Of a stretch of DNA of 64,000 nt, positions 36,559-45,263 are shown in pieces. Each line of letters begins with the position of its first letter. Positions within the stretch are counted from its first letter, which is position 1. The notes under the pieces are model-generated. The model did not search any database, was not told where the DNA came from, and saw nothing but the letters and a program-made list of their open reading frames with translations. This stretch comes from Entomomonas sp945283395 (GTDB lineage: Bacteria > Pseudomonadota > Gammaproteobacteria > Pseudomonadales > Pseudomonadaceae): contig CAMLLC010000006.1 in the NCBI GenBank assembly GCA_946480835.1, positions 56,861 to 120,860 of the forward strand, in the 5' to 3' direction. A program made the translations under genes and the position numbers.

Positions 36559-36888
36559 CTTAAGATCTACTCAACTAGCTATAATCTTTTAAACAATTTA
36601 GCACATTTGATAATTTTGCCTTACAAATTATTTACATATAAAATTGAAGATAAAAAGCCCCCCAGATAACCCACTCAATGTGTGTGTAAACTGTATCAAC
36701 TAAAGCAAGGCTTAGCTAAAAAGAGAAATGAAATAATTATTCAAAAAAACTTAAAGATTACCTATTGTTTTAATATTTAAAGTAACGGCGACTATTTATT
36801 CTACTTATCAGCAAAATTAAAGTTACTTTTGCTAATGTATGCCTATTTTTATAATATATTATTTACCAATAATATTTATTTGAATGAC
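36559..36888. other. AT-rich spacer between convergent mltD and rplQ
   Basis: About 330 bases up to the rplQ terminator. No coding-like frame is seen. A short purine/GC patch (AAGCCCCCCAGATAACCC, 36656-36673) stands out from the AT background, but I cannot assign it a role. Confidence 0.35.
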
Positions 36889-36917
36889 AAAAAGCCAAGC
36901 ACAAGGCTTGGCTTTTT
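36889..36917 (-). terminator. Intrinsic terminator of the alpha operon
   Basis: AAAAAGCCAAGC and GCTTGGCTTTTT form a perfect 12-base stem with a 5-base loop, 23 bases past the rplQ stop; a run of T follows on either strand. It ends the long ribosomal block. Confidence 0.88.
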
Positions 36918-36940
36918 GCATGACTTTAATAGCTAATTAC

Positions 36941-37339
36941 TTATTCAGCGTTAGCTTCCACTTCAACCGCTTCTTTCTTCAAAGGACGATCAACTAATTC
37001 TACATAAGCCATGGGTGCATTATCCCCTTGACGGAAACCGCATTTTAAAATACGGATATATCCACCAGAACGATTAGCAAAGCGCTTTCCTAAATCTTTG
37101 AAAAGAATGCCTACCGCTGCTTTAGAACGTGTACGATTAAAAGCTAACCGGCGATTTGCAACGCTATCTACTTTAGCTAAAGTAATTAATGGCTCAGCAA
37201 CACGGCGTAATTCTTTAGCCTTCGGCAATGTAGTTTTAATTAACTCATGCTCAAATAAAGACACAGCCATATTTTGAAACATAGCTTTACGATGAGCACT
37301 AGTACGGTTTAAATGGCGACCACTTTTACGATGACGCAT
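36941..37339 (-). CDS. rplQ: 50S ribosomal protein L17
   Basis: This 132-residue large-subunit protein begins MRHRKSGRHLNRTSAHRKAM and includes LITLAKVDSVANRRLAFNRTRSK. It lies near the exit of the peptide tunnel. Last gene of the alpha operon, 43 bases after rpoA. Confidence 0.98.
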   Translation of the reverse strand: MRHRKSGRHLNRTSAHRKAMFQNMAVSLFEHELIKTTLPKAKELRRVAEPLITLAKVDSVANRRLAFNRTRSKAAVGILFKDLGKRFANRSGGYIRILKCGFRQGDNAPMAYVELVDRPLKKEAVEVEANAE

Positions 37340-37382
37340 TGTTTTAATTCCTTACCAAATTTAAACTAGGTGGTAATGATGA

Positions 37383-38384
37383 TTAGCCAAATGACCTTTC
37401 ATCTTTCTTAATACTAGCCGGAGGCCAATTATCTAGGCGCATACCTAAAGATAGACCACGAGAAGCTAAAACATCCTTAATCTCAGTTAAAGATTTTTTA
37501 CCTAAATTCGGCGTTTTTAGTAACTCTACTTCGGTGCGTTGAATTAAATCACCTATGTAGTAAATATTTTCTGCTTTCAAACAATTTGCTGAACGTACAG
37601 TTAATTCTAAATCATCAACTGGACGAAGCAAAATCGGATCTATTTCATCCTCAGGTTCATCAATTACAGTTTCTATTTCACTTTGCAAATCAACAAACGC
37701 AGCCAATTGGTGTTGTAAAATAGTCGCAGCCCTACGGATAGCCTCTTCAGGATCTAAAGTACCATTAGTTTCCAAATCAAGCACTAATTTATCCAAATTA
37801 GTACGTTGTTCTACACGCGCATTTTCTACTACATAAGAAACGCGGCGAACAGGGCTAAAAGTCGCATCCAATTGTAAACGACCAATTGCACGAGTTTCAT
37901 CGCTATCAGAAGTACGCATATCGGCAGGCACATAACCTCGTCCCTTTGCCACATGTAATCTCATATTTAATGCACCCTTATTAGATAAGTGCGCAATAAC
38001 ATGATCTGTATTCACAATTTCGACATCGTGCTCCAACTGAATATCAGCTGCTGTAACCACACCTTCACCTTTTTTAGATAAAGATAAAGTTACTTCATCG
38101 CGACCATGAAGTTTTATTGCTAAACCTTTTAAATTAAGCAATATTTCAATCACGTCTTCTTGCACACCTTCGATAGTACTATACTCATGAAGTACTCCAT
38201 CAATCTCCACTTCAACTACCGCAAATCCTGACATAGAAGAAAGTAAAATACGACGTAATGCATTACCTAGGGTGTGACCAAAACCACGCTCAAGAGGTTC
38301 AAGCGTAATTTTTGCACGAGTTATACTGATATCCTCAACATCAACATGTCGAGGAGTCAGAAATTCATTTAGCATACTATGCAT
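37383..38384 (-). CDS. rpoA: RNA polymerase alpha subunit
   Basis: This 333-residue subunit nucleates polymerase assembly through its N-terminal domain (KITLEPLERGFGHTLGNALRRILLSS). It contacts UP elements and activators through its C-terminal domain (LELTVRSANCLKAENIYYIGDL). Length and start (MHSMLNEFLTPRH) equal the Pseudomonas protein. It lies between rpsD and rplQ as in other gammaproteobacteria. Confidence 0.99.
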   Translation of the reverse strand: MHSMLNEFLTPRHVDVEDISITRAKITLEPLERGFGHTLGNALRRILLSSMSGFAVVEVEIDGVLHEYSTIEGVQEDVIEILLNLKGLAIKLHGRDEVTLSLSKKGEGVVTAADIQLEHDVEIVNTDHVIAHLSNKGALNMRLHVAKGRGYVPADMRTSDSDETRAIGRLQLDATFSPVRRVSYVVENARVEQRTNLDKLVLDLETNGTLDPEEAIRRAATILQHQLAAFVDLQSEIETVIDEPEDEIDPILLRPVDDLELTVRSANCLKAENIYYIGDLIQRTEVELLKTPNLGKKSLTEIKDVLASRGLSLGMRLDNWPPASIKKDERSFG

Positions 38385-38407
38385 GGTAGTACCTATAAAT
38401 TTAGCTA

Positions 38408-39028
38408 TTACTTAGAGTAAAGCTCAACAATCAAATTCTCATTGATGTCGGCTGGCAAATCACTACGCTCAGGAATGCTTTTGAAAACGCCTTCCTTTTT
38501 ATTAGCATCTACATCCACCCATGCAACAAAACCACGTGAACCATTGAGTTCTAAAGCTTGAGCAATACGTAGTTGATTCTTGCATTTTTCGCGTACAGCA
38601 ACCACATCACCCGCTTTAAGTTGGTATGATGGGATATTTACTACTTGACCATTTACAGTAATAGATTTATGAGAAACCAATTGACGAGCTTCAGCACGTG
38701 TTGCACCAAATCCCATACGGAATACTACATTATCTAAACGACACTCAAGGATCTGCAATAGGTTTTCACCTGTAGCTCCTTTACGACGAGCCGCTTCTTT
38801 ATAGTAACCGCTAAATTGACGTTCTAACACGCCATAAATCCGACGTACTTTTTGTTTTTCACGAAGCTGTAAACCATAATCAGATAATCGGCCACGACGT
38901 TGACCATGCTGACCAGGTGCAGTTTCAATATTACATTTAGATTCTAATGCACGTGAACCACTTTTTAAGAAAAGATCAGTACCTTCACGGCGGGACAGTT
39001 TACACTTAGGACCAATATAACGAGCCAT
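38408..39028 (-). CDS. rpsD: 30S ribosomal protein S4
   Basis: This 206-residue 16S-binding assembly protein begins MARYIGPKCKLSRREGTDL and has an S4 RNA-binding domain around LVSHKSITVNGQVVNIPSY. In E. coli S4 represses the alpha operon through a leader pseudoknot before rpsM; no such pseudoknot could be recognised by eye here. Confidence 0.99.
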   Translation of the reverse strand: MARYIGPKCKLSRREGTDLFLKSGSRALESKCNIETAPGQHGQRRGRLSDYGLQLREKQKVRRIYGVLERQFSGYYKEAARRKGATGENLLQILECRLDNVVFRMGFGATRAEARQLVSHKSITVNGQVVNIPSYQLKAGDVVAVREKCKNQLRIAQALELNGSRGFVAWVDVDANKKEGVFKSIPERSDLPADINENLIVELYSK

Positions 39029-39042
39029 CTTTCACTGCCTCC

Positions 39043-39432
39043 TTAAACACGACGTTTCTTAGGTGGACGACATCCATTATGTGGAATTGGCGTCACATCT
39101 GTAATACTAGCAATCTTATAACCACAAGCGTTAAGTGCACGGACAGCAGACTCACGACCTGGGCCAGGGCCTTTAACATTAACTTCAAGATTTTTTAAGC
39201 CGTACTCTAACGCAGCTTGACCAGCACGTTCAGCGGCAACTTGAGCAGCAAAAGGGGTACTTTTACGAGAACCACGGAAGCCAGAACCACCAGCAGTAGC
39301 CCAAGATAAAGCATTTCCTTGACGATCAGTAATAGTTACAATGGTATTATTAAAAGAAGCGTGGATATGAGCGATCCCATCAACCACCGTCTTTTTGACT
39401 TTTTTACGAGTACGAGCAGCAGGTTTTGCCAT
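39043..39432 (-). CDS. rpsK: 30S ribosomal protein S11
   Basis: This 129-residue platform protein contains IAHIHASFNNTIVTITDRQG and GPGPGRESAVRALNACGY, and ends PIPHNGCRPPKKRRV. It is the second gene of the alpha operon, 23 bases after rpsM and 14 before rpsD. Confidence 0.99.
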   Translation of the reverse strand: MAKPAARTRKKVKKTVVDGIAHIHASFNNTIVTITDRQGNALSWATAGGSGFRGSRKSTPFAAQVAAERAGQAALEYGLKNLEVNVKGPGPGRESAVRALNACGYKIASITDVTPIPHNGCRPPKKRRV

Positions 39433-39455
39433 AATTATTTATCCTATATAGACAA

Positions 39456-39812
39456 TTACTTGCGAATTGGCTTGCGTGGGCCCTTACGGGTACGCGCATT
39501 CGTTTTAGTGCGTTGACCATGAACAGGTAGACCACGACGATGACGTAGGCCACGGTAACAACCTAAATCCATCAATCGTTTAATGTTCATATTCACTTCA
39601 CGACGTAGATCGCCTTCAGTAGTGAATTTAGCCACTTCACCACGAAGTTGCTCAAGCTGCTCTTCAGAAAGATCTTTAATTTTCGCAGCGGGATTAATAC
39701 CAGCCGAAGCACAAATTTGATGTGCAGTTACGCGACCTATACCATAAATATAAGTCAACGAGATAACAGTATGTTTGTTATCTGGAATGTTTACGCCTGC
39801 AATACGGGCCAT
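39456..39812 (-). CDS. rpsM: 30S ribosomal protein S13
   Basis: This 118-residue head protein begins MARIAGVNIPDNKHTVISLTYI and ends with the basic tail RTKTNARTRKGPRKPIRK that reaches tRNA in the P site. First gene of the alpha group. Separated from rpmJ by about 120 bases that contain a terminator-like hairpin, so it probably has its own promoter. Confidence 0.99.
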   Translation of the reverse strand: MARIAGVNIPDNKHTVISLTYIYGIGRVTAHQICASAGINPAAKIKDLSEEQLEQLRGEVAKFTTEGDLRREVNMNIKRLMDLGCYRGLRHRRGLPVHGQRTKTNARTRKGPRKPIRK

Positions 39813-39885
39813 TCATTAAACTCCATTTGACAGCTATTTTCACCTTGGAAGACAGGGATAAGGTTCAAATATAATCGCTGTAGTT

Positions 39886-39918
39886 AAAAATATCTCAGTA
39901 GCACACTAGCTACTGAGA
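39886..39918 (-). terminator. Terminator or attenuator between rpmJ and rpsM
   Basis: On the minus strand TCTCAGTAGC and GCTACTGAGA form a perfect 10-base stem with a 6-base loop, followed by TATTTTT. It separates the spc group from the alpha group. No clear promoter could be placed between it and rpsM, so partial read-through (attenuation) is as likely as full termination. Confidence 0.7.
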
Positions 39919-39935
39919 ATCAAATAAATACACAA

Positions 39936-40052
39936 TCAACCCTGACGTTGTTTGTGACGAGGTTCTGCGCTGCAAATTACTCGCACTACACCAGCACGGC
40001 GAATAATTTTACAATTACGACACAACTTCTTTACCGATGCACGGACTTTCAT
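39936..40052 (-). CDS. rpmJ: 50S ribosomal protein L36
   Basis: This 38-residue protein MKVRASVKKLCRNCKIIRRA... ends PRHKQRQG. Zinc ligands Cys11, Cys14, Cys27 and His32 are all present, so this is the zinc-containing form. It lies 31 bases after secY, last in the spc operon. Confidence 0.97.
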   Translation of the reverse strand: MKVRASVKKLCRNCKIIRRAGVVRVICSAEPRHKQRQG

Positions 40053-40083
40053 TAGAAGCTCCCCAAATCTTCTAGCCTAAGTA

Positions 40084-41412
40084 TTATTTACCATAGCTTT
40101 TCAGATTAGATTTTTTCATTAAAGAATCATATTGATGTGATACCAAATGAGATTGCACTTGAGCCATAAAGTCCATCACAACCACCACCACAATCAATAA
40201 TGAAGTCCCACCTAAGTAAAATGGCAAACCAATTTTTGAAATCAAAAATTGAGGTAATAAACATACCGCTGCCATATACATTGCTCCGAACAAAGTTAAA
40301 CGTGTCAACACGCCATCTATGTAACGAGCGGTGTGCTCACCAGGACGAATACCTGGTATAAAAGCACCAGATTTTTTTAAGTTCTCTGCTACATCTTTTG
40401 GATTAAATACTAAAGCTGTATAGAAGAAACAGAAAAACACAATACCTGCAATAAACAATAAAACATACAAAGGTTGGTTAGGAGCTAATAATGTGGCGAC
40501 AGATTTTAGCCAACTCATTTTCTCACTTTGCCCAAACCATTGCGCTATAGAGGCAGGGAATAGCAATATACTACTAGCAAAAATAGCTGGAATAACCCCA
40601 GACATGTTAACTTTTAAAGGTAGGTGACTAGTTTGCTTTGAAAAATTTTTATAACCTTGTTGTTGACGTCTCGCGTAACTTACTTCAATGCGACGTTGGC
40701 CGCGTTCAACAAATACTACAAAAGCTACAATAGCAATAATCAATACTCCCACTAATAATAATGTGAGTAACGATCTTAAATGATCACCTGTCTCATTAGA
40801 AGCTGCTAATGAATGAACAATAGCACTAGGAATACCTGCTACAATACCAGCGAAAATTAGCATGGAAATACCATTACCAACTCCACGTTCAGTAATTTGC
40901 TCGCCTAGCCACATTAAGAACATTGAACCAGCAACATAAGTAGCAACAGCTATAAAGAAAAATGAAAAAGAGGTATTAAATGTAACACCTTGGCTAGCTA
41001 AACCTAAAGACATACCTATTGCTTGAATAATTGCTAAGGCTAAAGCACCATAGCGAGTATATTGGGTAATCTTACGGCGACCAGCTTCTCCTTCTTTTCT
41101 AAGTTGCTCTAATGAAGGAACGACAGCTGTCATTAGTTGCATAATAATAGATGCCGATATATAGGGCATAATCCCCAAGGCAAATATACTCATACGAACT
41201 AATGAACCACCTGAGAACATATTGAACAAATCAAAAATCGTCCCCCCTTGTTGCTGGAATAAAATCTTTAATTGATCAGGATTGATTCCAGGAACAGGTA
41301 TATGTGCACCTATTCTATATACAATAATTGCTAAAAATAGGAATCTTAACCGAGACCATAGCTCAGTTAAACCACCACCAGCAAATGAAGAGAGAGCGTT
41401 CTGCTTAGCCAT
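40084..41412 (-). CDS. secY: Preprotein translocase subunit SecY
   Basis: This 442-residue protein has ten membrane helices and forms the protein-conducting channel of the Sec system. Signatures: YRIGAHIPVPGINPD, FNMFSGGSLVRMSIFALGIMPYISASI, and the cytoplasmic loops ending at IPGIRPGEHTARYID. It begins directly after rplO (adjacent coordinates), in the canonical spc order rplO-secY-rpmJ. Confidence 0.99.
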   Translation of the reverse strand: MAKQNALSSFAGGGLTELWSRLRFLFLAIIVYRIGAHIPVPGINPDQLKILFQQQGGTIFDLFNMFSGGSLVRMSIFALGIMPYISASIIMQLMTAVVPSLEQLRKEGEAGRRKITQYTRYGALALAIIQAIGMSLGLASQGVTFNTSFSFFFIAVATYVAGSMFLMWLGEQITERGVGNGISMLIFAGIVAGIPSAIVHSLAASNETGDHLRSLLTLLLVGVLIIAIVAFVVFVERGQRRIEVSYARRQQQGYKNFSKQTSHLPLKVNMSGVIPAIFASSILLFPASIAQWFGQSEKMSWLKSVATLLAPNQPLYVLLFIAGIVFFCFFYTALVFNPKDVAENLKKSGAFIPGIRPGEHTARYIDGVLTRLTLFGAMYMAAVCLLPQFLISKIGLPFYLGGTSLLIVVVVVMDFMAQVQSHLVSHQYDSLMKKSNLKSYGK

Positions 41413-41853
41413 TTAGTCCTCTATTTTTCCACCAGCTGCCTCAATGGCTTCACGCGCCCCCTTAGTTGCAGGGATTCCTTTTATGGTAAAGGCACGTCCT
41501 ACTTTGCCAGATAAGACTAATTTAACACGTTTAACACTGTATCTGATGACATTTGCTTCTTTTAAAGCTTGCAATGTCACAACATCAGCTTTTACCTTGG
41601 CTAATTCAGAAGTACGTACTTCAGCTCGATCTAATGCCTTTAAAGACACAAAACCAAATTTAGGAAGGCGACGATGTAAAGGCATTTGCCCACCTTCAAA
41701 ACCAGGAGCAACTCCACCACCAGTTCGAGATGTAACACCCTTATGACCACGGCCAGCCGTTTTACCTAAACCACTACCTATCCCACGACCCACACGCAAC
41801 TTCGCTTTGCGAGCACCTGGGGCACTACTAATTTGATTTAGAAATAGGGCCAT
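41413..41853 (-). CDS. rplO: 50S ribosomal protein L15
   Basis: This 146-residue protein includes GRGIGSGLGKTAGRGHKG and GGGVAPGFEGGQMPLHRRLPK, the glycine-rich extension that threads into 23S rRNA. GGAGG lies 7 bases before the ATG. The N-terminus (MALFLNQISSAPGARK) is slightly different from the MxLNDL start of relatives. Confidence 0.98.
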   Translation of the reverse strand: MALFLNQISSAPGARKAKLRVGRGIGSGLGKTAGRGHKGVTSRTGGGVAPGFEGGQMPLHRRLPKFGFVSLKALDRAEVRTSELAKVKADVVTLQALKEANVIRYSVKRVKLVLSGKVGRAFTIKGIPATKGAREAIEAAGGKIED

Positions 41854-41855
41854 TA

Positions 41856-42041
41856 TTATTCCTCCACTCTTAGAAGGTAATAAGCCTTATTAATCATGCC
41901 ACGATTTTCAGGAGTATCTAATACCTCTACCGTGTGACCAATACGGCGCAAACCTAACCCTTTAACACAAGCTTTATGGTTTTCTAAACGACCATTAATA
42001 CTTTTGATAAGAGTAACTTTCACTTTATTTGCAGTAGCCAT
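41856..42041 (-). CDS. rpmD: 50S ribosomal protein L30
   Basis: This 61-residue protein contains VTLIKSINGRLENHKACVKGLGLRR and GLGLRRIGHTVEVLDTPENRGMI, the conserved L30/L7 core. It sits between rpsE and rplO with gaps of two bases on each side. Confidence 0.98.
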   Translation of the reverse strand: MATANKVKVTLIKSINGRLENHKACVKGLGLRRIGHTVEVLDTPENRGMINKAYYLLRVEE

Positions 42042-42043
42042 GA

Positions 42044-42574
42044 TTATAGAATCTCCTCTACTGTTTTACCACGCTTAGTGGCTACAGCATCTGGCGATTG
42101 CATGTCTCTTAAACCTTTGAAAGTTGCATAAACAACATTGACCGGATTAGTTGAGCCATAGCACTTAGCCAATACATTTTGTACACCAGCTACTTCTAAC
42201 ACAGCACGCATAGCACCACCAGCAATAATACCTGTACCATCAGAAGCAGGTTGCATATATACTTTCGAAGCACCATGCACAGACCTAATAGGATACTGTA
42301 AGGTAGAACCTTTTAGATCTACTTGTATCATATTGCGACGAGCTGCTTCCATAGCTTTTTGGATAGCAGCAGGAACTTCGCGTGATTTACCACGACCAAA
42401 ACCAACCCGGCCTTTACCATCACCGACCACAGTTAAAGCGGTAAAGGTAAATATACGCCCACCTTTTACAGTTTTAGCTACACGGTTTACTTGAACTAAT
42501 TTTTCAATGTAACCTTCATCGCGGCTTTCTCTTTCTTCGCGATTATCGCGTTCACGTTTTTGCTCGTTTGCCAT
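42044..42574 (-). CDS. rpsE: 30S ribosomal protein S5
   Basis: This 176-residue fidelity protein contains YIEKLVQVNRVAKTVKGGRI, GRVGFGRGKSREVPAAIQKA and the C-terminal domain FKGLRDMQSPDAVATKRGK. The N-terminal extension is rich in Arg and Glu (KRERDNREERESRDE), a little longer than in E. coli. Confidence 0.98.
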   Translation of the reverse strand: MANEQKRERDNREERESRDEGYIEKLVQVNRVAKTVKGGRIFTFTALTVVGDGKGRVGFGRGKSREVPAAIQKAMEAARRNMIQVDLKGSTLQYPIRSVHGASKVYMQPASDGTGIIAGGAMRAVLEVAGVQNVLAKCYGSTNPVNVVYATFKGLRDMQSPDAVATKRGKTVEEIL

Positions 42575-42577
42575 AAC

Positions 42578-42928
42578 TTAGAACTCCAGCCCGCCTTCAC
42601 GAGCAGCATCTGCTAATGCCTTTACGCGACCATGATACTTAAATCCAGCACGATCAAAGGCTAATTTGGTTACACCAGCAGCTTTGGCTCGAGTAGCAAT
42701 TAATTGCCCTACTTTCTTAGCTGCTTCAATATTACCTGTTGCACCATCACGCAATTCTTTATCCAGCGTAGAAGCACAAGCTAATACTTTGCCACCATCA
42801 GCTGCAATAACTTGCGCGTAAATATGCTGGGAAGAGCGGTACACACAGAGACGTACAACTTCCAGCTCGCGCATTCTTAAACGTGCTTGACGTGCACGGC
42901 GCAAACGAGTTTCTTTTTTGTCGCTCAT
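42578..42928 (-). CDS. rplR: 50S ribosomal protein L18
   Basis: This 116-residue 5S-rRNA-binding protein contains LCVYRSSQHIYAQVIAADGG and ends FDRAGFKYHGRVKALADAAREG. Canonical position between rplF and rpsE. Confidence 0.98.
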   Translation of the reverse strand: MSDKKETRLRRARQARLRMRELEVVRLCVYRSSQHIYAQVIAADGGKVLACASTLDKELRDGATGNIEAAKKVGQLIATRAKAAGVTKLAFDRAGFKYHGRVKALADAAREGGLEF

Positions 42929-42938
42929 TTCTTATGTC

Positions 42939-43475
42939 CTACTTCTTCTTAGCTTCTTTACGATGGACAACTTCATCAGCATAACGAACACCCTTACCTT
43001 TATAAGGTTCTGGTGGACGGAAACCACGAACTTCAGCTGCTACTTGTCCAACTAATTGTTTATCAATACCCTTAATCAAAATTTCAGTTTGACTAGGCGT
43101 TTCGGCAGTAATGCCGTCTGGTAATTGGTAATCGATAGGATGCGAAAAACCTAAAGTTAAGTTTAAAACTTTACCTTTAGCCTGAGCTCTATAACCAACC
43201 CCATTTAATAATAGTTTGCGTTCAAAACCTTGACTAACACCTGTAACCATATTATTTACTAAGGCACGAGTAGTCCCTGCCATAGCTTTAACAGCTATAT
43301 TAGCATTTTGACGCAAAGCAAATTTAAGTTCCACACCATCCTGAGCTACTTCGACAGCAGGATGAATTTTCATTTCTAAAGTCCCTTTAGGGCCTTTAAC
43401 GGAAAAGTGATCACCAGCAATTTTAACTTCAACCCCTGCTGGAACTTTAACGGGATTCTTAGCAACGCGTGACAT
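42939..43475 (-). CDS. rplF: 50S ribosomal protein L6
   Basis: This 178-residue protein of two related domains carries VKGPKGTLEMKIHP, LLNGVGYRAQAKGKVLNLTLGF and the signature PEPYKGKGVRYADEVV. It binds near the GTPase centre. 12 bases after rpsH. Confidence 0.99.
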   Translation of the reverse strand: MSRVAKNPVKVPAGVEVKIAGDHFSVKGPKGTLEMKIHPAVEVAQDGVELKFALRQNANIAVKAMAGTTRALVNNMVTGVSQGFERKLLLNGVGYRAQAKGKVLNLTLGFSHPIDYQLPDGITAETPSQTEILIKGIDKQLVGQVAAEVRGFRPPEPYKGKGVRYADEVVHRKEAKKK

Positions 43476-43487
43476 AGCTAACTCCCC

Positions 43488-43880
43488 TTAGAATACAGTA
43501 CAAAGCACTTCGCCGCCGACACCAGCAGCACGCGCAGCACGATCAGTCATCACACCTTTATTGGTGGAGACAATTGAAACACCTAAACCGCCACGAACTT
43601 TTGGCAACTCACTGGCTGACTTATAATTACGTAGACCTGGACGGCTTACTCTTTTAAGTTCTTCAATGACGGGACGACCTTCGAAGTATTTTAATTCGAT
43701 GGTTAATTCAGATTTAACGCTTTCACTAACTGAGTACCCTTGAATGTAACCTTCGTCTTTGAGAACTTTGGCTACAGCCACCTTTAATTTAGAGGATGGC
43801 ATGCTTACAACTGACTTTTCAGCCATTTGGGCATTACGGATACGGGTTAGCATATCAGCTAACGGGTCCTGCATACTCAT
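43488..43880 (-). CDS. rpsH: 30S ribosomal protein S8
   Basis: This 130-residue protein begins MSMQDPLADMLTRIRNAQ and contains GLGVSIVSTNKGVMTDRAARAAGVGGE. In E. coli S8 represses the spc operon. It is preceded by a 182-base gap holding a terminator and a promoter, so it appears to head a separate transcription unit here. Confidence 0.99.
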   Translation of the reverse strand: MSMQDPLADMLTRIRNAQMAEKSVVSMPSSKLKVAVAKVLKDEGYIQGYSVSESVKSELTIELKYFEGRPVIEELKRVSRPGLRNYKSASELPKVRGGLGVSIVSTNKGVMTDRAARAAGVGGEVLCTVF

Positions 43881-43910
43881 GGTCTATTGTTACTCCAAAA
43901 AATATAAATT

Positions 43911-43939
43911 AGCCTATTTGGGAGAATCTTTATTGTCAA
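43911..43939 (-). promoter_or_regulatory. Internal sigma-70 promoter upstream of rpsH
   Basis: On the minus strand TTGACA (43934-43939) is followed after exactly 17 bases by TAGGCT (43911-43916). It lies between the rpsN-rpsH terminator and the rpsH start, about 30 bases before the ATG. A small GC-rich hairpin (GCTTCG/CGAAGC, 43974-43986) lies just upstream. Confidence 0.65.
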
Positions 43940-44004
43940 ACAGACAGGTCATCGCCAAAAACACTCAGACATAGCTTCGGCGAAGCCGAGCATTTTAACG
44001 ATAT

Positions 44005-44045
44005 AAAAAAAATAAGTCAAGCAGGTTAATACTTGACTTATTTTT
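44005..44045 (-). terminator. Strong intrinsic terminator inside the spc operon (rpsN/rpsH)
   Basis: AAAAATAAGTCAAG (44008-44021) pairs perfectly with CTTGACTTATTTTT (44032-44045), a 14-base stem with a 10-base loop. On the minus strand it ends in a run of T (complement of the A-run 44005-44012). It starts 18 bases after the rpsN stop. Confidence 0.85.
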
Positions 44046-44062
44046 AATAAACGAATTGAATA

Positions 44063-44368
44063 TTACCAGCTAGCTTTCACTAAACCTGGTACATCTCCGC
44101 GCATTGCAGCTTCACGCAACTTATTTCGACCCAAACCAAACTTACGATATACACCATGAGGGCGGCCTGTGATACGACAACGGTTACGAATCCGTGATCT
44201 ACTTGCATCACGAGGTTGTTTTTGTAAAGCAACTTGTGCTTCCCAACGCTCTTCATCAGTTGACTTTGGGTTAACAATAATTGCTTTTAAAGCAGCACGC
44301 TTTTCAGCGTATTTAGCAACCGTTCTTTGACGCTTCAATTCACGGTTTTTCATGCTGGTTTTAGCCAT
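44063..44368 (-). CDS. rpsN: 30S ribosomal protein S14
   Basis: This 101-residue protein begins MAKTSMKNRELKRQRTVAKY and has RNRCRITGRPHGVYRKFGLGRN. It lacks the CxxC pairs of the zinc form, so it is the zinc-independent long type. 10 bases after rplE; followed by a strong terminator. Confidence 0.99.
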   Translation of the reverse strand: MAKTSMKNRELKRQRTVAKYAEKRAALKAIIVNPKSTDEERWEAQVALQKQPRDASRSRIRNRCRITGRPHGVYRKFGLGRNKLREAAMRGDVPGLVKASW

Positions 44369-44378
44369 TATCTAACTC

Positions 44379-44918
44379 CTAGTTACGGAACGGGAAATTG
44401 AAAGCACGTAATAATGCACGACCTTCATCGTCCGTACGCGCAGTTGTGGTTAAAGTTATATCTAAACCACGTAATGCATCAATTTTATCGTAATCAATTT
44501 CAGGAAAAATGATTTGCTCTTTAACGCCCATACTATAATTTCCGCGGCCATCAAAAGACTTAGCATTTAAGCCACGAAAGTCACGTACACGAGGTAAAGA
44601 AATCGAAATCAAACGATCCAAGAACTCATACATACGATCACGACGTAATGTTACTTTAATACCAATTGGCCATCCTTCACGGACCTTGAAGCCTGCAATT
44701 GATTTACGTGCTTTAGTAACCACTGCTTTCTGTCCAGCAATCTTTTCAATGTCTGCCAGCGCATGTTCTATTACTTTTTTATCACCAATTGCTTCACCAA
44801 GCCCCATATTAAGGGTGATTTTGGTAATACGAGGAACTTCCATCTCATTTACTAACTTTAATTCTTCTTTAAGTTTAGGAAGAATCTGTTCTTTATATAC
44901 TTTCTCAAGTCGTGCCAT
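44379..44918 (-). CDS. rplE: 50S ribosomal protein L5
   Basis: This 179-residue 5S-rRNA-binding protein contains PRITKITLNMGLGEAIGDKK, ARKSIAGFKVREGWPIG and SMGVKEQIIFPEIDYDKI. I use the second ATG (MARLEKVY), 9 bases from AAGGG and matching the family; the first ATG two codons earlier is too close. Confidence 0.98.
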   Translation of the reverse strand: MARLEKVYKEQILPKLKEELKLVNEMEVPRITKITLNMGLGEAIGDKKVIEHALADIEKIAGQKAVVTKARKSIAGFKVREGWPIGIKVTLRRDRMYEFLDRLISISLPRVRDFRGLNAKSFDGRGNYSMGVKEQIIFPEIDYDKIDALRGLDITLTTTARTDDEGRALLRAFNFPFRN

Positions 44919-44937
44919 GGTCATTTACCCTTCTGTC

Positions 44938-45252
44938 TCAAGCATCAATCGGTTGTTGATTGGACTTGAAGACACGAATCTTAATACCATCTTCAAATTT
45001 AAAGCCCACACGATCCGCTTTGCTAGTTTCTGGATTGAAGATTGCCACATTAGAAATATGCAAAGGGGCTTCTTTCTCAACGATGCCACCTTGCGTACCC
45101 GCTTGTGGATTTGGTTTGGTATGGCGTTTTACCATATTAATTCCACTTACAACCACACGATCACCAGCAAGCATTTTAATGATACGACCGCGCTTGCCTT
45201 TATCTTTACCGGCGATGACGATAATTTCGTCATCTCGACGAATTTTATTCAT
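44938..45252 (-). CDS. rplX: 50S ribosomal protein L24
   Basis: This 104-residue KOW-domain assembly protein contains IVIAGKDKGKRGRIIKML and GINMVKRHTKPNPQAGTQGGIVEKE. Lies between rplN and rplE. Confidence 0.98.
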   Translation of the reverse strand: MNKIRRDDEIIVIAGKDKGKRGRIIKMLAGDRVVVSGINMVKRHTKPNPQAGTQGGIVEKEAPLHISNVAIFNPETSKADRVGFKFEDGIKIRVFKSNQQPIDA

Positions 45253-45263
45253 AACGCCTCTCC

